A DNA stretch of 64,000 nt from contig NC_054758.1 of NCBI RefSeq assembly GCF_018143015.1, positions 9,346,501-9,410,500 of the forward strand, given 5' to 3'. This document shows positions 23,501-33,600 of the stretch, in pieces (the first letter of the stretch is position 1; every line of letters begins with the position of its first letter). The notes beneath the pieces were generated by a model that saw only the letters and a program-made list of their open reading frames with translations, had not been told where the DNA came from and did not search any database. The stretch comes from Lytechinus variegatus. Lineage: Eukaryota > Echinodermata > Echinoidea > Temnopleuroida > Toxopneustidae. A program made the position numbers and the translations under genes.

Positions 23501-26500
23501 CTAGATTATGGTTAATGGGCAAAAGTGCTCCAAGCAGGCACCAAACATGTGAAGTTTGAAAGCTTTGCAAATAGTATGTTGGAGTCGCTTGGTGTCATTT
23601 TTCATTCAGGACTAGGTTTGACGAGATTTTATTTTAATAAATTCATTCTTCAGGTTGATGATGACCACTCACCTGTCCGGACCGACCGCGCCCAGGTGGA
23701 GTGGGAGATGCGGAGGCCACGCCCTCGCACAGCTCACGTTGGCCCCTTCCGTGATACCGCCCTCGAGGCTCCGATGGAAGCCAAGCTGCAGCCGGCATAC
23801 CATGAAGATCAGGGTCACTTCAATAGATCAGCAGTCTTTACTCCGGTAATTAACGTTATCCCATATTCACAGGGATGGTGGCAGGGTATATTCATGGGGG
23901 GGGGGGGTAGGGGGGACAGGGACGTAAAAATTATGTATTTTCTCCATTGAAGTAGAGGGGTTTCATAGAATTTCATGGCCTATATCTCTCTTTTTTTAAA
24001 GCTTTCTTTCTTCCTTTCTCCCTTCTTTTTCTTTTTTCCATTACTTAAAAAAAATACTAGGTGGCAGTTTTCCCCGAAATTGCCTCCACTGCAAGATAGG
24101 GTTCAATACACTTTTGGTCTAAAACCTATCTTCCTTTCTTTTAAGCATGTGTACACATTGGTACCCATAATGAATCAAGCATGTTCATTTATTTAATGCA
24201 AGATAAAAAGAGCAATGTAGATTTTAAAAATGCCATGGTCAAGGGCCATGCTTGCAATCATACCCAAGACTTTCATGGTGTAGTAGGACATCTTAGACCA
24301 CCCGGCCACAGCACCTCGCATATCTTCATTCATTCAAAACAAATTATTTATTTGGGTGAAATATATGGCATATATAGGATGTGGACATTCCCACCGACTG
24401 GTATTTAGTTATGTATCCCAATTGCTCCCTCTACAGGTGAACCACTCCCAGGTGCGGAGCGACAGGGCCATGATTGAATGGGAGAATAAACAGCCCCGCC
24501 CCCCACCACCCCAGGCCCAGCGACAGAAACCGGGAAAAACTGTTGCCGATGCTGTCGGTAAGAATCTTTTGAATATTTTTACTTGGTTTCAAATTTTTAA
24601 GTGTAAAGATGAGAAGTGGAAAATTATTGTTGATGGAGGTGATACAAATTATACAACTGCCAAGATTGTTCTGTAATCTGATTGGTCCAAATCGGATCAC
24701 ATGATATTCAGCAAATTGCACCATTGCATCCAAAATGCACTATCCTGTACTCTGACGTCACACCAAATGCACTATCCTGCACTCTGACATCAGAGTGCAG
24801 GATAGTGTGAGCGCTGGAATCATCTAGAATTTAGATCAAATATAGCGATCGGGGCAACTAAGTAACATGTTTGAGGTGGTCATATAAAACAAACAATACA
24901 CGCATTCTTGAGTATAGAGGACCTAAATAATGAACTCTGTGCTCATCTCGCCAAAATGGTTGGCTCTTCTCCCACATCGTTCATTATTTGGCCCTGCATG
25001 CACGCGCTTACGTGCGTTATTTGTATAATATAATTGCTAAGGTGTTTTTTAAAGCAGAGTTAAGGAAATAAAGATCGTGATAGATAGTGAAAGATATATA
25101 TTGTGTTGAAAGTGATACAACATATTCCAGAAACTTTATTGATTCGACCACACAGAGAAAAGACAGTAGGCCTACATTTTTTCTGCCAAATAAGATTATA
25201 TATACATGTGAAATTAATTTTAGCCTCTGACTAATAATCTTATCGTGAATGATATCCTTTATTTTGTTCAGGAACAAGGGACCAGATACGGGAAGCAAAA
25301 GAGAAGAGTTATATCGAGTTCCGACGGATGCAGACTGTCAAAAGAGAGTATACCTGGTATATGAAAGGCCAACAAGAAAATAAAATGAGGGAAGCCAGGG
25401 ATGAACGATGCAGGTATGATTTTCTTAAACTTAGAAATTGGTTGGTTTGAGATCTGTAAAAATGTTATTACTTTCTGAATTGTTCAAGATATTCTATACG
25501 TTTTTGTTCTCCATAGCTGCTTTTCATTTGATAGTATGAATTGAATTTAGAAAATTGTTTGAAAAGGCTTACATGTACGTACATGTACATGTATGACTGA
25601 TTTGCAAAATTATTAGCAACTGTTTTCAGAAAAGATGGATTCCCAAAGAAATTGTTGAAATCTTTGATATTGTCCAAAAATTCTTTGCGACAAGAAATCT
25701 GTTTTCAGACTTTTCTTACAACCATTTATGAACCTTCTGAAACCTGTTGGTTGATACAGAATCTGCTACTTTGACTACTGTAGCTGCACTGGTCTCTCAG
25801 TTAGATACCACCCCGCCCACACTAACTCTACAGGGCAACTCTATAAAATATGTACGTCCCCATGGATGTGAGACCTTCATGAAATTTTCTGTCTCTGATT
25901 TCTGGTTCTTATGACAGTCTGCGATACCCTCAAATGGCCATAACTTGGTCAGTTTATGAAGTGAAGCAAGAATTGAGAAAAACAGGGTCGGATGTACAAA
26001 ACGGTTGATTATTTTACGGAATTGCTCTATATCGTCCATGAATTAAAACAAGTGTAAATGTTGGAGGTGTACATGTTAGGTCACCATTTCTTTGTGATTG
26101 CTCTACGTGTCTTTTTTTTCCATCTCGAATCTTTCTGCTTCCTATGCAGTACTCACACATGTAGCTTTGAAAAATCCTTGACAATAAACACGGAAGCAAG
26201 CATGTACCAGTAAGCAGAAAAAAGAGACTTTATAACTGTTCCCTGAAATAGAAGAGATCTATAGAGATCTGCTTTAGTCTTTCTTGTATTCTGTCTGTTT
26301 AGATCTTAGAACCAGGTTCATGTAGGCACTAACTCTTTGCAGGGCTGTTGATATTCTTTTGGTCTACAAGCATCTGGGGGTGTTTCACAAAGATTTGTAT
26401 GACTTACAGTCGCACTTAAATACCGAGTTGCGTACAGTATGAAAGGCTTAACTGCATTGGTCAGATCGTGTCATGAGGACATGTACTAATGCGTAACTAT

Positions 26501-29500
26501 CAATAAGATAGCGCGTTGCATATCATGTACGCGTCGGCATTTAAGTGCGACTTAAGTCATACTTAAATCTTTGTGAAACACCCCCTGGTCTGCTTTTCAG
26601 AAAGTCTAATGGACAAGGACAAACCCCAATGTGGTCTATGAATTTGGTCTAGTTACCATTGGTCTAGCCTTCGCTTGGTGTAATACCCACTTGGTGTACA
26701 TGTACATGTAATTCTCATTTAGACTAATGCCCAGTTGGTTGTATTTCCACATCATCTACTTACTGTTTGCACTTTGTCAAATTAAAATTTGGTTCACAAA
26801 CAGTTGATTTGACAATGCATCAGACAGAGTGGGTTATGGATGAATGGGTATCAGGCTCACTAGGGTTCCATGACCCCTCGTGGCAACTTGCTCCAGCGAC
26901 AATTGCTCTGGCGACAATCGCTCTGATGGAAAATCTGCACGTTAAGCCATATATAAAACCTAACCTCCCAAACTAAATAAGCCTCCTTATCTTTACATTA
27001 TTCTGAACTAAAAACTCTATTACAATCCTAACTCTAACCCTATGCCCTCTGAGATATTAGGACCTGAACAAATGTTGTGTCACTTGGGCTAGGTGGCAGC
27101 TTGGTTAGTAGAGTTTTATAGAGATCTGGGGCCCCGTCTTACAAAGAGTTGCAATTAATCCGACAATCACAATTATGGAAGGCCAGCAGCATCAACATCT
27201 AAAATACATGTTTCTTCAAATTATTTTCAAGAAATGATGTGTATTCATACAAAAAAAAATTTAAAAAATCAGTATGCGTCTCTTTGTTTTCATAAGTCAT
27301 TGAGCAAATTTTCTGAAGAAAAAATTACGACATTTATGGATTTCCATATATTTGAGATTGATAGGATCAATCGTAATCTTTGTACGACGGGGACCTTCCT
27401 ATTGGTTCCTTGTATTCTCTGGCCTGTGATTCTGAACTCTGGTTTAACTAGGGTTTCATGACATTTGCTCTGGCGACAATCGCTCTGATGGAAAATCTTC
27501 ACATTAAGCCAAATATAAAACCTAACCTCCCAAACTTATTTAATATTTTTTAATTTATTTAAAACAGTTTATTACAACAATTAGGGTATCTACAGTGAAT
27601 AGCTGCTGAAAAGCCGAATTGCAGAACCCTTACAAAATTCACATGAAAATACATTCAAATCAAAAGGCACTAATTCAGCAAAACACGTAGAAATGTTCTT
27701 TATCGTTGGGGACGCATGTATTAAATCATGACATGAATCCATAATACATAAAATACATGCAGCCAAAAAAATATAAATAGAACAATAAACGAAATTCATT
27801 CACCGTTCAAGCATATCAGGAAAAATCACAGTTTACATGAGAAATTTATGATGTGAAAAAATGTTTGACATTTTTTAGCTTCCCATAATGGCACATGATA
27901 AACTCGACTTGAGAATACAGGCTTATCTGTTTAAATCTTAGAACCATGAGGGGACTAACTCTAGACCTATGCAGAGGTAGGGCTGGGAGCGTTTCATGAG
28001 ACAGCTAGTCATTTGTTTTTTTTGACTTGTTATAAGCTTCTGAAATTCCTGCATCTGATTGGCTCAGAGCAAATTAATCAGGAAAAATCACTGACAAAAA
28101 GTCGCTTTATGTAACACTCCCCAAGGAATTTATATTTCAAAGCAAATCATATGAAGAATTGCGGATTCTCACTTCTAACAATTATTATTAAAAAATAACA
28201 GTGAAAATAAAATATTTGATTCTTTCAATGTTGTTGATAGAGAGTAAGCCTCTATGTTTTTTTTAGCTTTTTAATTCAGTCTTTGAATACAAATAAAAGG
28301 TTTCATTCTATTGTTATTGTCCTATTATTAGTTTTTTTTTTTGCTTTAATATGTCTTGCATGCTATCACAATACATGTACGTACACATGGTATCATATAG
28401 ACATGTATGCATGCTTGTCTTATGTCTTTATCACCAGTATGAATAATTATTATTTCTTAATGGTGTCTAATTTCCTTTGCTATTTGCATGTGTATGGCTA
28501 GTTTACTTTGTAATTAAATGTATATTCTTTGACCATGAACATATTTGTTTATTCTGATATCTTATATCTCTTTCTCGAGATGCTGTATTTTAGATACAAC
28601 TTCAGACAGGTTCTTTAAAATTAAAGATATCTTAAGCTTAACTTGTGTGTATTTTTCACAATTTCACAATCTGTTATGATAGTGTAATATCAATATTTCG
28701 GTTTTATCATAGTGCTGAACATATTGAAACAATGTCTGTAAACGCTTTACAGATATGAGCTATTGTGAACCCACTTTTGAAAGTAATATCAGTCCACGGG
28801 ATGTTTGATACAGTGCCTTCATCTCTCATTCAATGAAATAGCATTTATTATTTTTTACTTCCACAGACAGTACGCAGCTGACGTGACCCGGCGCGATGTC
28901 CAACGTCAAATGGACAGTGAGGCCAAGATGGAGCAGGTTCAAGCCGCAAAGAGTGCAGTTAGTGGGACTATTTCGAAACGTCAGAAGGAGTTGGCGGTAC
29001 AGAACGACTCGCGAGAGCAGAAGAGGATCGATGCATTGAGGGCCAGGAACGAGAAGAGAATGGACGTTCAGAGACAAAAAGACCAAGATTTACGGGATGC
29101 GATTCGGCATAAAGAGGTAACCATTCACATTCACTTGTTTCACACTGTGTAATGATTAAATTGATAAACTATTTTTGGTATGGCTGCTTATCAATATTAC
29201 ACCATGTACACCTATAATGCTTTTAGGCAATCACTATTTGTTTGTCCATTAAATAGGGATTTGAAATCATTTAATTTTTCCAAAAATTGCCAATAATTAT
29301 TTTAGCAGCAGTGCTCAAATTGGCAAGGATCCTACCTACATGTGGGATGTCGAAAAATGAACAACAAAGTGGAGGTATAGGATTTCTTTTGAGTGGAGGT
29401 ATAAAAATTGTATAAGATTTATGTAGTTGTTTATATTGTACAGGGCCGCATACTTGCAAGCTGTGCTTTTCTTGGGCCCTTCCAATTTTGTACTCTTAAA

Positions 29501-30099
29501 TTTTATATTTATTTGCTTTACTTATGTTTTTAATGGAAATAAATGAAATTAAATTAAATAAAGCCTTTAGAACACTAATTTTTTATGCCATCAGTTGCTT
29601 GTGGTTCAGTAGTAAAACCATTATACTAAAGCTCTTCACTACATTGGTGCATTGGCTCAAATCCTGCACTTGATGAACAAAGTTGATAATAATTTTTTTT
29701 CAGCTGTAAATTGATAATAGATGACAGTGAATAAATAAAAACAAGAAACTTTAATAAATGTTTGGTTGGTCTTGCAGATCATAATGGCAGCTGGGTCTGA
29801 TGACAAATTAGGCCAAAGATTGCAGTGAGAAAATGGGAATAAACATTTTACGAAAACTTTGTTTGATTCCATAGGAGGTTAGACTTCAGCGACAGGAAGA
29901 GCGTTCCCAGCAGCACGTTGAGCGACTGTGCGAGCGCCGCGAGCAGGAGGCCGCACGAGACCTGCAGATGCGCAACAAAGAGTTGAGCAGGAGGTCGCAC
30001 TTTCGCAACATCGAGCGGCAGAACCAAGAGCGCAAGGATATCAGGATCGCCATGAAGGAGCAACGCAACGAGGAATTCCGCTCGCAGGTTCTACCGTAA
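16816..30099 (+). CDS. VWA and DUF4537/Tudor-like domain protein with coiled-coil tail (VWA3B/C11orf16-like), 11 coding exons
   Basis: Joined coding exons: 16816-17571, 18488-18657, 19068-19197, 20084-20309, 21357-22034, 22624-22928, 23654-23845, 24437-24557, 25272-25413, 28867-29116, 29875-30099. All junctions keep one frame and give 1064 residues. A von Willebrand A domain (about 24-195) has the MIDAS motif DTSGS at 29-33, a threonine in DGTNT near 101-103 and the aspartate of VSDGLPD at 124. Tudor-like DUF4537 halves follow, VLARREKDGYYCPGT (about 330-350) and DKVLAPWEKAGYRFAPG (about 400-416). Exon-encoded GPFRD..LEA repeats lie at about 700-835 and a charged coiled coil from about 860 to the end. 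No signal peptide or membrane segment is seen, so it is probably intracellular. The VWA wording is closest in style to the VWA3A/VWA3B family and the DUF4537 wording to VWA3B and C11orf16. Function is unknown; a ciliary or axonemal role is only a guess. Confidence 0.85.
18488..18657 (+). CDS. VWA gene, coding exon 2
   Basis: The acceptor TTGACAG at 18487 and donor CCGTCAG|GTTAGT bound an open frame that continues exon 1. It encodes a Thr/Pro-rich linker with a third repeat-like block, VTTSLDHNP, and PRTVVQIPAATAWETV. Confidence 0.8.
19068..19197 (+). CDS. VWA gene, coding exon 3 (Tudor-like half 1)
   Basis: Acceptor ATTTTAG at 19067 and donor AGAAAGG|GTAAGG. It encodes the start of the DUF4537 region, MKVLARREKDGYYCPGTIRE, with the aromatic-plus-PGT wording typical of Tudor-like folds. 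Confidence 0.85.
19232..19443. mobile_element. Foldback MITE, TTTCACAAAGATT family
   Basis: The ends GGGGTGTTTCACAAAGATT and its partner AATCTTTAAGAAACACCTCC form inverted repeats, continued by AGTATGACTTAAGT words on both arms. It lies in an intron of the VWA gene and shares its family with 26376-26585. Confidence 0.8.
20084..20309 (+). CDS. VWA gene, coding exon 4 (Tudor-like half 2)
   Basis: Acceptor CTGACAG at 20083 and donor CCGGAT|GTGAGT. It encodes FLVFFDKDPSGG and then VPGDKVLAPWEKAGYRFAPG, which mirrors the wording of the previous exon. A TTAA-flanked foldback element begins only 11 bases beyond the donor. Confidence 0.88.
20325..20912. mobile_element. TTAA-flanked foldback element, intact
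   Basis: The 588-bp element has two arms of about 250 bp that are reverse complements of each other; for example ATGTAAAATAAGAAAGTTATG recurs inverted. The ends are AGGACAAGTCCTCCC and the partner of AGGTCAAGTCCACCC. TTAA flanks both sides (20321-20324 and 20913-20916), fitting piggyBac-type mobilisation. It has no coding capacity. Confidence 0.85.
21357..22034 (+). CDS. VWA gene, coding exon 5
   Basis: The longest internal exon (678 nt). Acceptor GATTAAG at 21356 and donor TTGATAG|GTATGT, phases 1 in and 1 out. It ends the Tudor-like region (AIWIPHSEYERHRIE) and adds a 150-residue linker that finishes in a short acidic coiled coil, EEEKLEREVEEMKQKIEESK. Confidence 0.88.
22624..22928 (+). 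CDS. VWA gene, coding exon 6 (repeat module 1)
   Basis: Acceptor CATCGCAG at 22623 and donor ACACCG|GTAAGA, phase 0 out. It carries the first module: RPQWKYWRRMQQPRSTHQ, VGPFRDMTLEA, DAKL and SSMFTP. Confidence 0.85.
23654..23845 (+). CDS. VWA gene, coding exon 7 (repeat module 2)
   Basis: A symmetric phase 0-0 exon of exactly 64 codons, acceptor TTCTTCAG at 23653 and donor ACTCCG|GTAATT. It encodes VRTDRAQVEWEMRRPRPR, VGPFRDTALEA, EAKL and SAVFTP, matching exon 6 module for module. Confidence 0.87.
24437..24557 (+). CDS. VWA gene, coding exon 8 (repeat module 3, partial)
   Basis: Acceptor CTCTACAG at 24436 and donor CTGTCG|GTAAGA. It begins VNHSQVRSDRAMIEWENKQP, paralleling exon 7, then goes into a proline-rich stretch; the GPFRD half of the module is absent. 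Confidence 0.85.
24734..24807. repeat. Direct repeat and perfect 18-bp hairpin
   Basis: The word AATGCACTATCCTG(T/C)ACTCTGAC occurs twice. The second copy is followed by its exact reverse complement, giving an 18-bp perfect stem with a 2-base turn at 24770-24807. A CRE-type TGACGTCA lies at 24753-24760. The region is part of a repeat-rich intron of the VWA gene. Confidence 0.85.
25272..25413 (+). CDS. VWA gene, coding exon 9
   Basis: Acceptor TTGTTCAG at 25271 and donor GATGCAG|GTATGA, phase 1 in and 2 out. It encodes a basic helical segment, IREAKEKSYIEFRRMQTVKR and onward, that opens the C-terminal coiled coil. Confidence 0.85.
25835..26000 (+). repeat. Dispersed repeat, copy 1
   Basis: Matches 48985-49118 in the same orientation with shared words TCTGATTTCTGGTTCTT, TGACAG, ACTTGGTCAGTTTATGAAG and AAGACTTGAGAAA-like text. 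No termini or coding frame identified. Confidence 0.7.
26376..26585. mobile_element. Foldback MITE, TTTCACAAAGATT family
   Basis: The ends GGGGGTGTTTCACAAAGATT and AATCTTTGTGAAACACCCCC are near-perfect inverted repeats, about 210 bp apart. It is the same family as 19232-19443, in inverted internal orientation. Confidence 0.85.
26865..26978 (+). repeat. Dispersed repeat with CTCTGGCGACAAT words
   Basis: Contains direct repeats TTGCTC(C/T)(A/G)GCGACAAT and the block TCTGATGGAAAATCTGCACG, then AAACCTAACCTCCCAAACT. It matches 27455-27540 directly and 48095-48160 in reverse. Confidence 0.75.
27128..27396. mobile_element. Foldback element, GGGGCCCCGTCTTACAAAG end
   Basis: The left end GGGGCCCCGTCTTACAAAGA and the right end whose complement reads GGTCCCCGTCGTACAAAGA form inverted repeats. 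The terminal wording belongs to the shared foldback clan found across this window. Confidence 0.7.
27455..27540 (+). repeat. Dispersed repeat with CTCTGGCGACAAT words, copy 2
   Basis: Carries GCTCTGGCGACAATCGCTC, GATGGAAAATCTTCAC and AAACCTAACCTCCCAAACT, matching 26865-26978 closely. Confidence 0.75.
27984..28132. mobile_element. Foldback element with central CCAAT box
   Basis: The ends GGGAGCGTTTCATGAGAC and GTAACACTCCCC are imperfect inverted repeats. TGATTGGCTCAGAG in the centre carries an inverted CCAAT box at 28058-28062. Confidence 0.65.
28867..29116 (+). CDS. VWA gene, coding exon 10
   Basis: Acceptor TTCCACAG at 28866 and donor AAAGAG|GTAACC, after a 3.4-kb intron filled with repeats. 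It encodes a continuous charged helix rich in Arg, Gln, Glu and Lys, for example DVTRRDVQRQMDSEAKMEQV. Confidence 0.87.
29875..30099 (+). CDS. VWA gene, coding exon 11 (last)
   Basis: Acceptor TTCCATAG at 29874. It encodes the end of the coiled coil and finishes FRSQVLP with stop TAA at 30097-30099. The same bases could be read as a splice donor (CC|GTAAGG at 30096). An AATAAA at 30117 and the lack of any downstream exon favour the stop. Confidence 0.82.
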   Translation, partial: EVRLQRQEERSQQHVERLCERREQEAARDLQMRNKELSRRSHFRNIERQNQERKDIRIAMKEQRNEEFRSQVLP

Positions 30100-30116
30100 G
30101 GAATTACCATTGCACA

Positions 30117-30122
30117 ATAAAA
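30117..30122 (+). terminator. Candidate poly(A) signal of the VWA gene
   Basis: AATAAA lies 18 bases after the TAA stop. The 3' UTR would be very short, so a later signal may be used instead. Confidence 0.4.
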
Positions 30123-30170
30123 CGTAATATTCAATGTTTATATCAAGTTGGGTAGCCTGGTTGTGCAAAG

Positions 30171-30613
30171 ATCTAAAGCCCCCATCACACTTATTAGGAA
30201 TCAGCAGGAATCAAGCAGAAGCTGGAACGAAAAAATATTTTAAACATCTAGAAATTTTTGGGAGGAACTTTAATATGAATTCACCAAACTGGAGTTGAAA
30301 TTCAGTATATTGACCAGGTGAATCATCATATACTAGTAAAAATGAACCGCAATGGAGTCAGATTGATAATTCGTGCTACATTCTTGGACATTCTCGGCGC
30401 ATTCTAAATATTCTGACTGCATTCTGAGTGCATTCGAAATATTTTTGTCATTTCTTTTGGCTGTCCCGAAGATTTTGGTCATGTTCAAAACATTTGAGGG
30501 GTATTTTCGAACGGTGTTCGAAGTAGATTTAAATGACCAACTGGTGGTCGAACAATAGTCCTTTCATTCCGGCCAATTCTGCTTAATTCGGAATAAGTGC
30601 GATGGAGGCTTTA
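30171..30613. mobile_element. Foldback element, AAAGCCCCCATCACACTTATT end
   Basis: The left end AAGCCCCCATCACACTTATT pairs with the right end AATAAGTGCGATGGAGGCTTT across 440 bp. The interior has several CATTCT(G/C/A)-type direct repeats. No coding frame. Confidence 0.7.
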
Positions 30614-33600
30614 ATAAATGACCATGGCCTGCAGGCCATCTTTTCCGAACTCGCCCTGAAAACCAATTACAAATTTGAATCCTGACCAAATCTTGAAACA
30701 TTTTGCAGATGCCATTTTCTTGTAAATGCATAAGGAAATGTATATTTCAGCAAATTAACGTTGACAACTCCTTTGAGATGAAAATTATGTGGACATAGTT
30801 GCTGCCTTTCATGAAATCTAAGCGATGAATCAAATTTGTTTTTATGGATAAGGTGTGATTGTGCCAAGAAAAATACTTATGTTTTGAGTATCTTGTTTGT
30901 GTTTGATTCATAATCCATTTGACTTCATGCCTGTTGTCATTCAAAATTTGAAGTATAAATGAAACATATTCTGCTAAGATCCACATTGTGTGAAAATCCT
31001 ACATTTTTAAAATATATTTTTTTTATAATACTAACAGTGGGTGTCATTCTGGGGAGTGTTTCATGAAGGACTTGTCAGACGTTTTATCCGACTGTTGTAA
31101 AATTGCAACAGAATATTTGCAATTGATTGCAAATATTTTCTTGCAAAACTCATGGGGGGCGTTTTCATGAAATTTGTCAGCACTGACTAAACTGTCAGTG
31201 CTGACAATTTCACTGAAATCTTTGGGTTTGATTGGCTGAAAGGCACTAGCCTCTGACTATTACTATAGACATTGTCGAAGAAAGTCAGTTTGTCAGTGCT
31301 GACAACATTCATGAAACGGTCCCCTGAAGAAATACAAATTGAAATCGATTTAAATTTAAGTCTGATTTTAATGTACCACAATTCTTTCTTAGACTGGGTC
31401 CTGGTAACATGTCATAAAAATTGTAAATAAACAATTATCACTGTTCCAGTCTACTTAAATTGAGATACTTCATTGGCTGATACCGAAATTGTCATAGAAA
31501 TTTGATGAAACAAAATATGTGTCAGCAAGGAATGAGGAATCATCCAAAAGCAAACTCAGGACACGCTATCATTCCATATTTCAGGTTAAAACGATCACCT
31601 TGATTTTATATCCCTCTTTCATTTCCATCCTTTTCTATACAAGCTTTAAAAGTTAAGAAGGTATGCGTAGTTGCAGGTTCAAAAGTATTTCTTGTACTAG
31701 GACAGTGTACATGTGCATCTGTGATTCTTTCATATAATTAAAAAGAGAAAGATAAATATAACTACATGTAGTTGTAGGCACAATCCAATTTTTATTACAT
31801 GAGTGATTGATTGATTCTTATGCATATAAGTGTGTTTAAAGAATGTATGCATGGATTTATGTCTGCACATGTACATTTGTATATTAGTTGCTTTGATAGT
31901 GAAGCCAAAACTAATCTGTTTCACCCAGTGGAATTGTAGACTGTACTTTTGTACACTGCGAACTCTTTGCCCCCCCCCCCCTGTGGCGCCGCCCTTACAT
32001 GTATTTCAAGACGGTGGAATCATTATAAACATCTAAATCCCGTTTTATAAAACAGTTTACCGGCTATGGTATCATTACATATACCATTGGATCATTGATT
32101 TTGGTTAGCTACTGAACTCTTCAACAATTACAAATTTACTGTATTGTATTCCTTTTATGTAATGAGACCCTAAGTCTTTTTTATGTATTTAACTGTCAAC
32201 TATTTAAAAATATTTTACCTCCAGTATAGTACTCTACTGATTGGACAATGCTTGTGTTATATTTTTATTGATTTTATGACTTTTAATATCTTTGAGTTAT
32301 TAAAGTAATTAGTTTTGATTTGTACCAGGGCAAGGTTTTTGCTCATTCTTATAGATCTTCAAGCTTTCCAAGTCTATAAAATTTTGTTTTTATGTTAAAG
32401 TTAATCATCAATATATAAACTACATAGAGCTTTCATAACGTTAATTATCTTCTATAATTAGCAAAGACTTAATAATGACAATTGACATGAATTAGATATG
32501 TTTCATATCTATTTTAGTTTTGATGATGAAATGATTTTATGAAATATTTTAATGAAATATTTGCAGATTCATTGTATATACATGTACAAAGAATATTTGT
32601 CTTCAAAAGCTTTAGAATTATGCATATGTATATAATAGAAACTAATATTTTGATTAACATTTTAATAGACCTACGTGTATAAACTATTTTACATGTATGT
32701 ATAGAGAATAAATAAGTACTGATAAGAGAATAACATAAATGTTTTTATTTCTTATAGATAATAATCATGCTAAGAAGTTTATATGCAAGAAATATGGTAT
32801 TATGATCCTACTCCATATACTAGTAGATTGGCATTTGTTTGAAAAAAATTGACCTAAGGAATGGAAAATAAATTTGAGAGATTTAATCTCTAGGTAAATG
32901 TGATACATGTATCAACTATGATATCTTAAGGAAGGAGAAAAGTTATTAAGCATGGACTCTCTGCTAACATTTGAAATGATCTGTGTACAAATGATCATGA
33001 GTGTGACAATTTTTCAAACATTGACTTGGCGTTTTTTTTTTTATAATCTATACATGTAATGTATAGAATGGTTATTGAATATGATTGATTAGTTTTATTT
33101 ATTGAAATGTGTAATAAAAAGATAAACTGCATATCTAATCTTTAAAAAAGTCTATATTATGTTTAATATAATCGATATTGTAAGGCACATTTTTTTGTGA
33201 TGAGATTAGAATGGCTATTGAATATGATTGATAAGTTAACATCAATGTACTGATATGTGATAAGATACATGTACGTATGTAGATACACTGCCTATAAAGC
33301 TCTATAAAAAGTCTATAATATTGGTCAACTAGTAGCATAATCATGTACTGTAAATAGTAAATAGTTTACTTGAGTAAACTTGAGTGTAAACATGGACCAG
33401 CAAGTAAATTTGTTTGATACAGTATGTGTTGATATGTGATGTAAACAAAAATAGGAATTAGATTCAGATAGATATACGTTTTGTTTCCTAGTACTGTATG
33501 TTGGATTAAATGCTGAATTGTGCATTCGTTTACATTGAGTTCTTTTCTTGTGTTGTCCTTACATTTTCTACACCTCCTTTAATTAAATCTTTGAAATGAC

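Noticed and set aside
30092-30102. Splice donor CC|GTAAGG at the end of the VWA gene
   Set aside because: No downstream exon with a matching phase was found, and AATAAA follows the TAA at 30117; kept only as a possibility.
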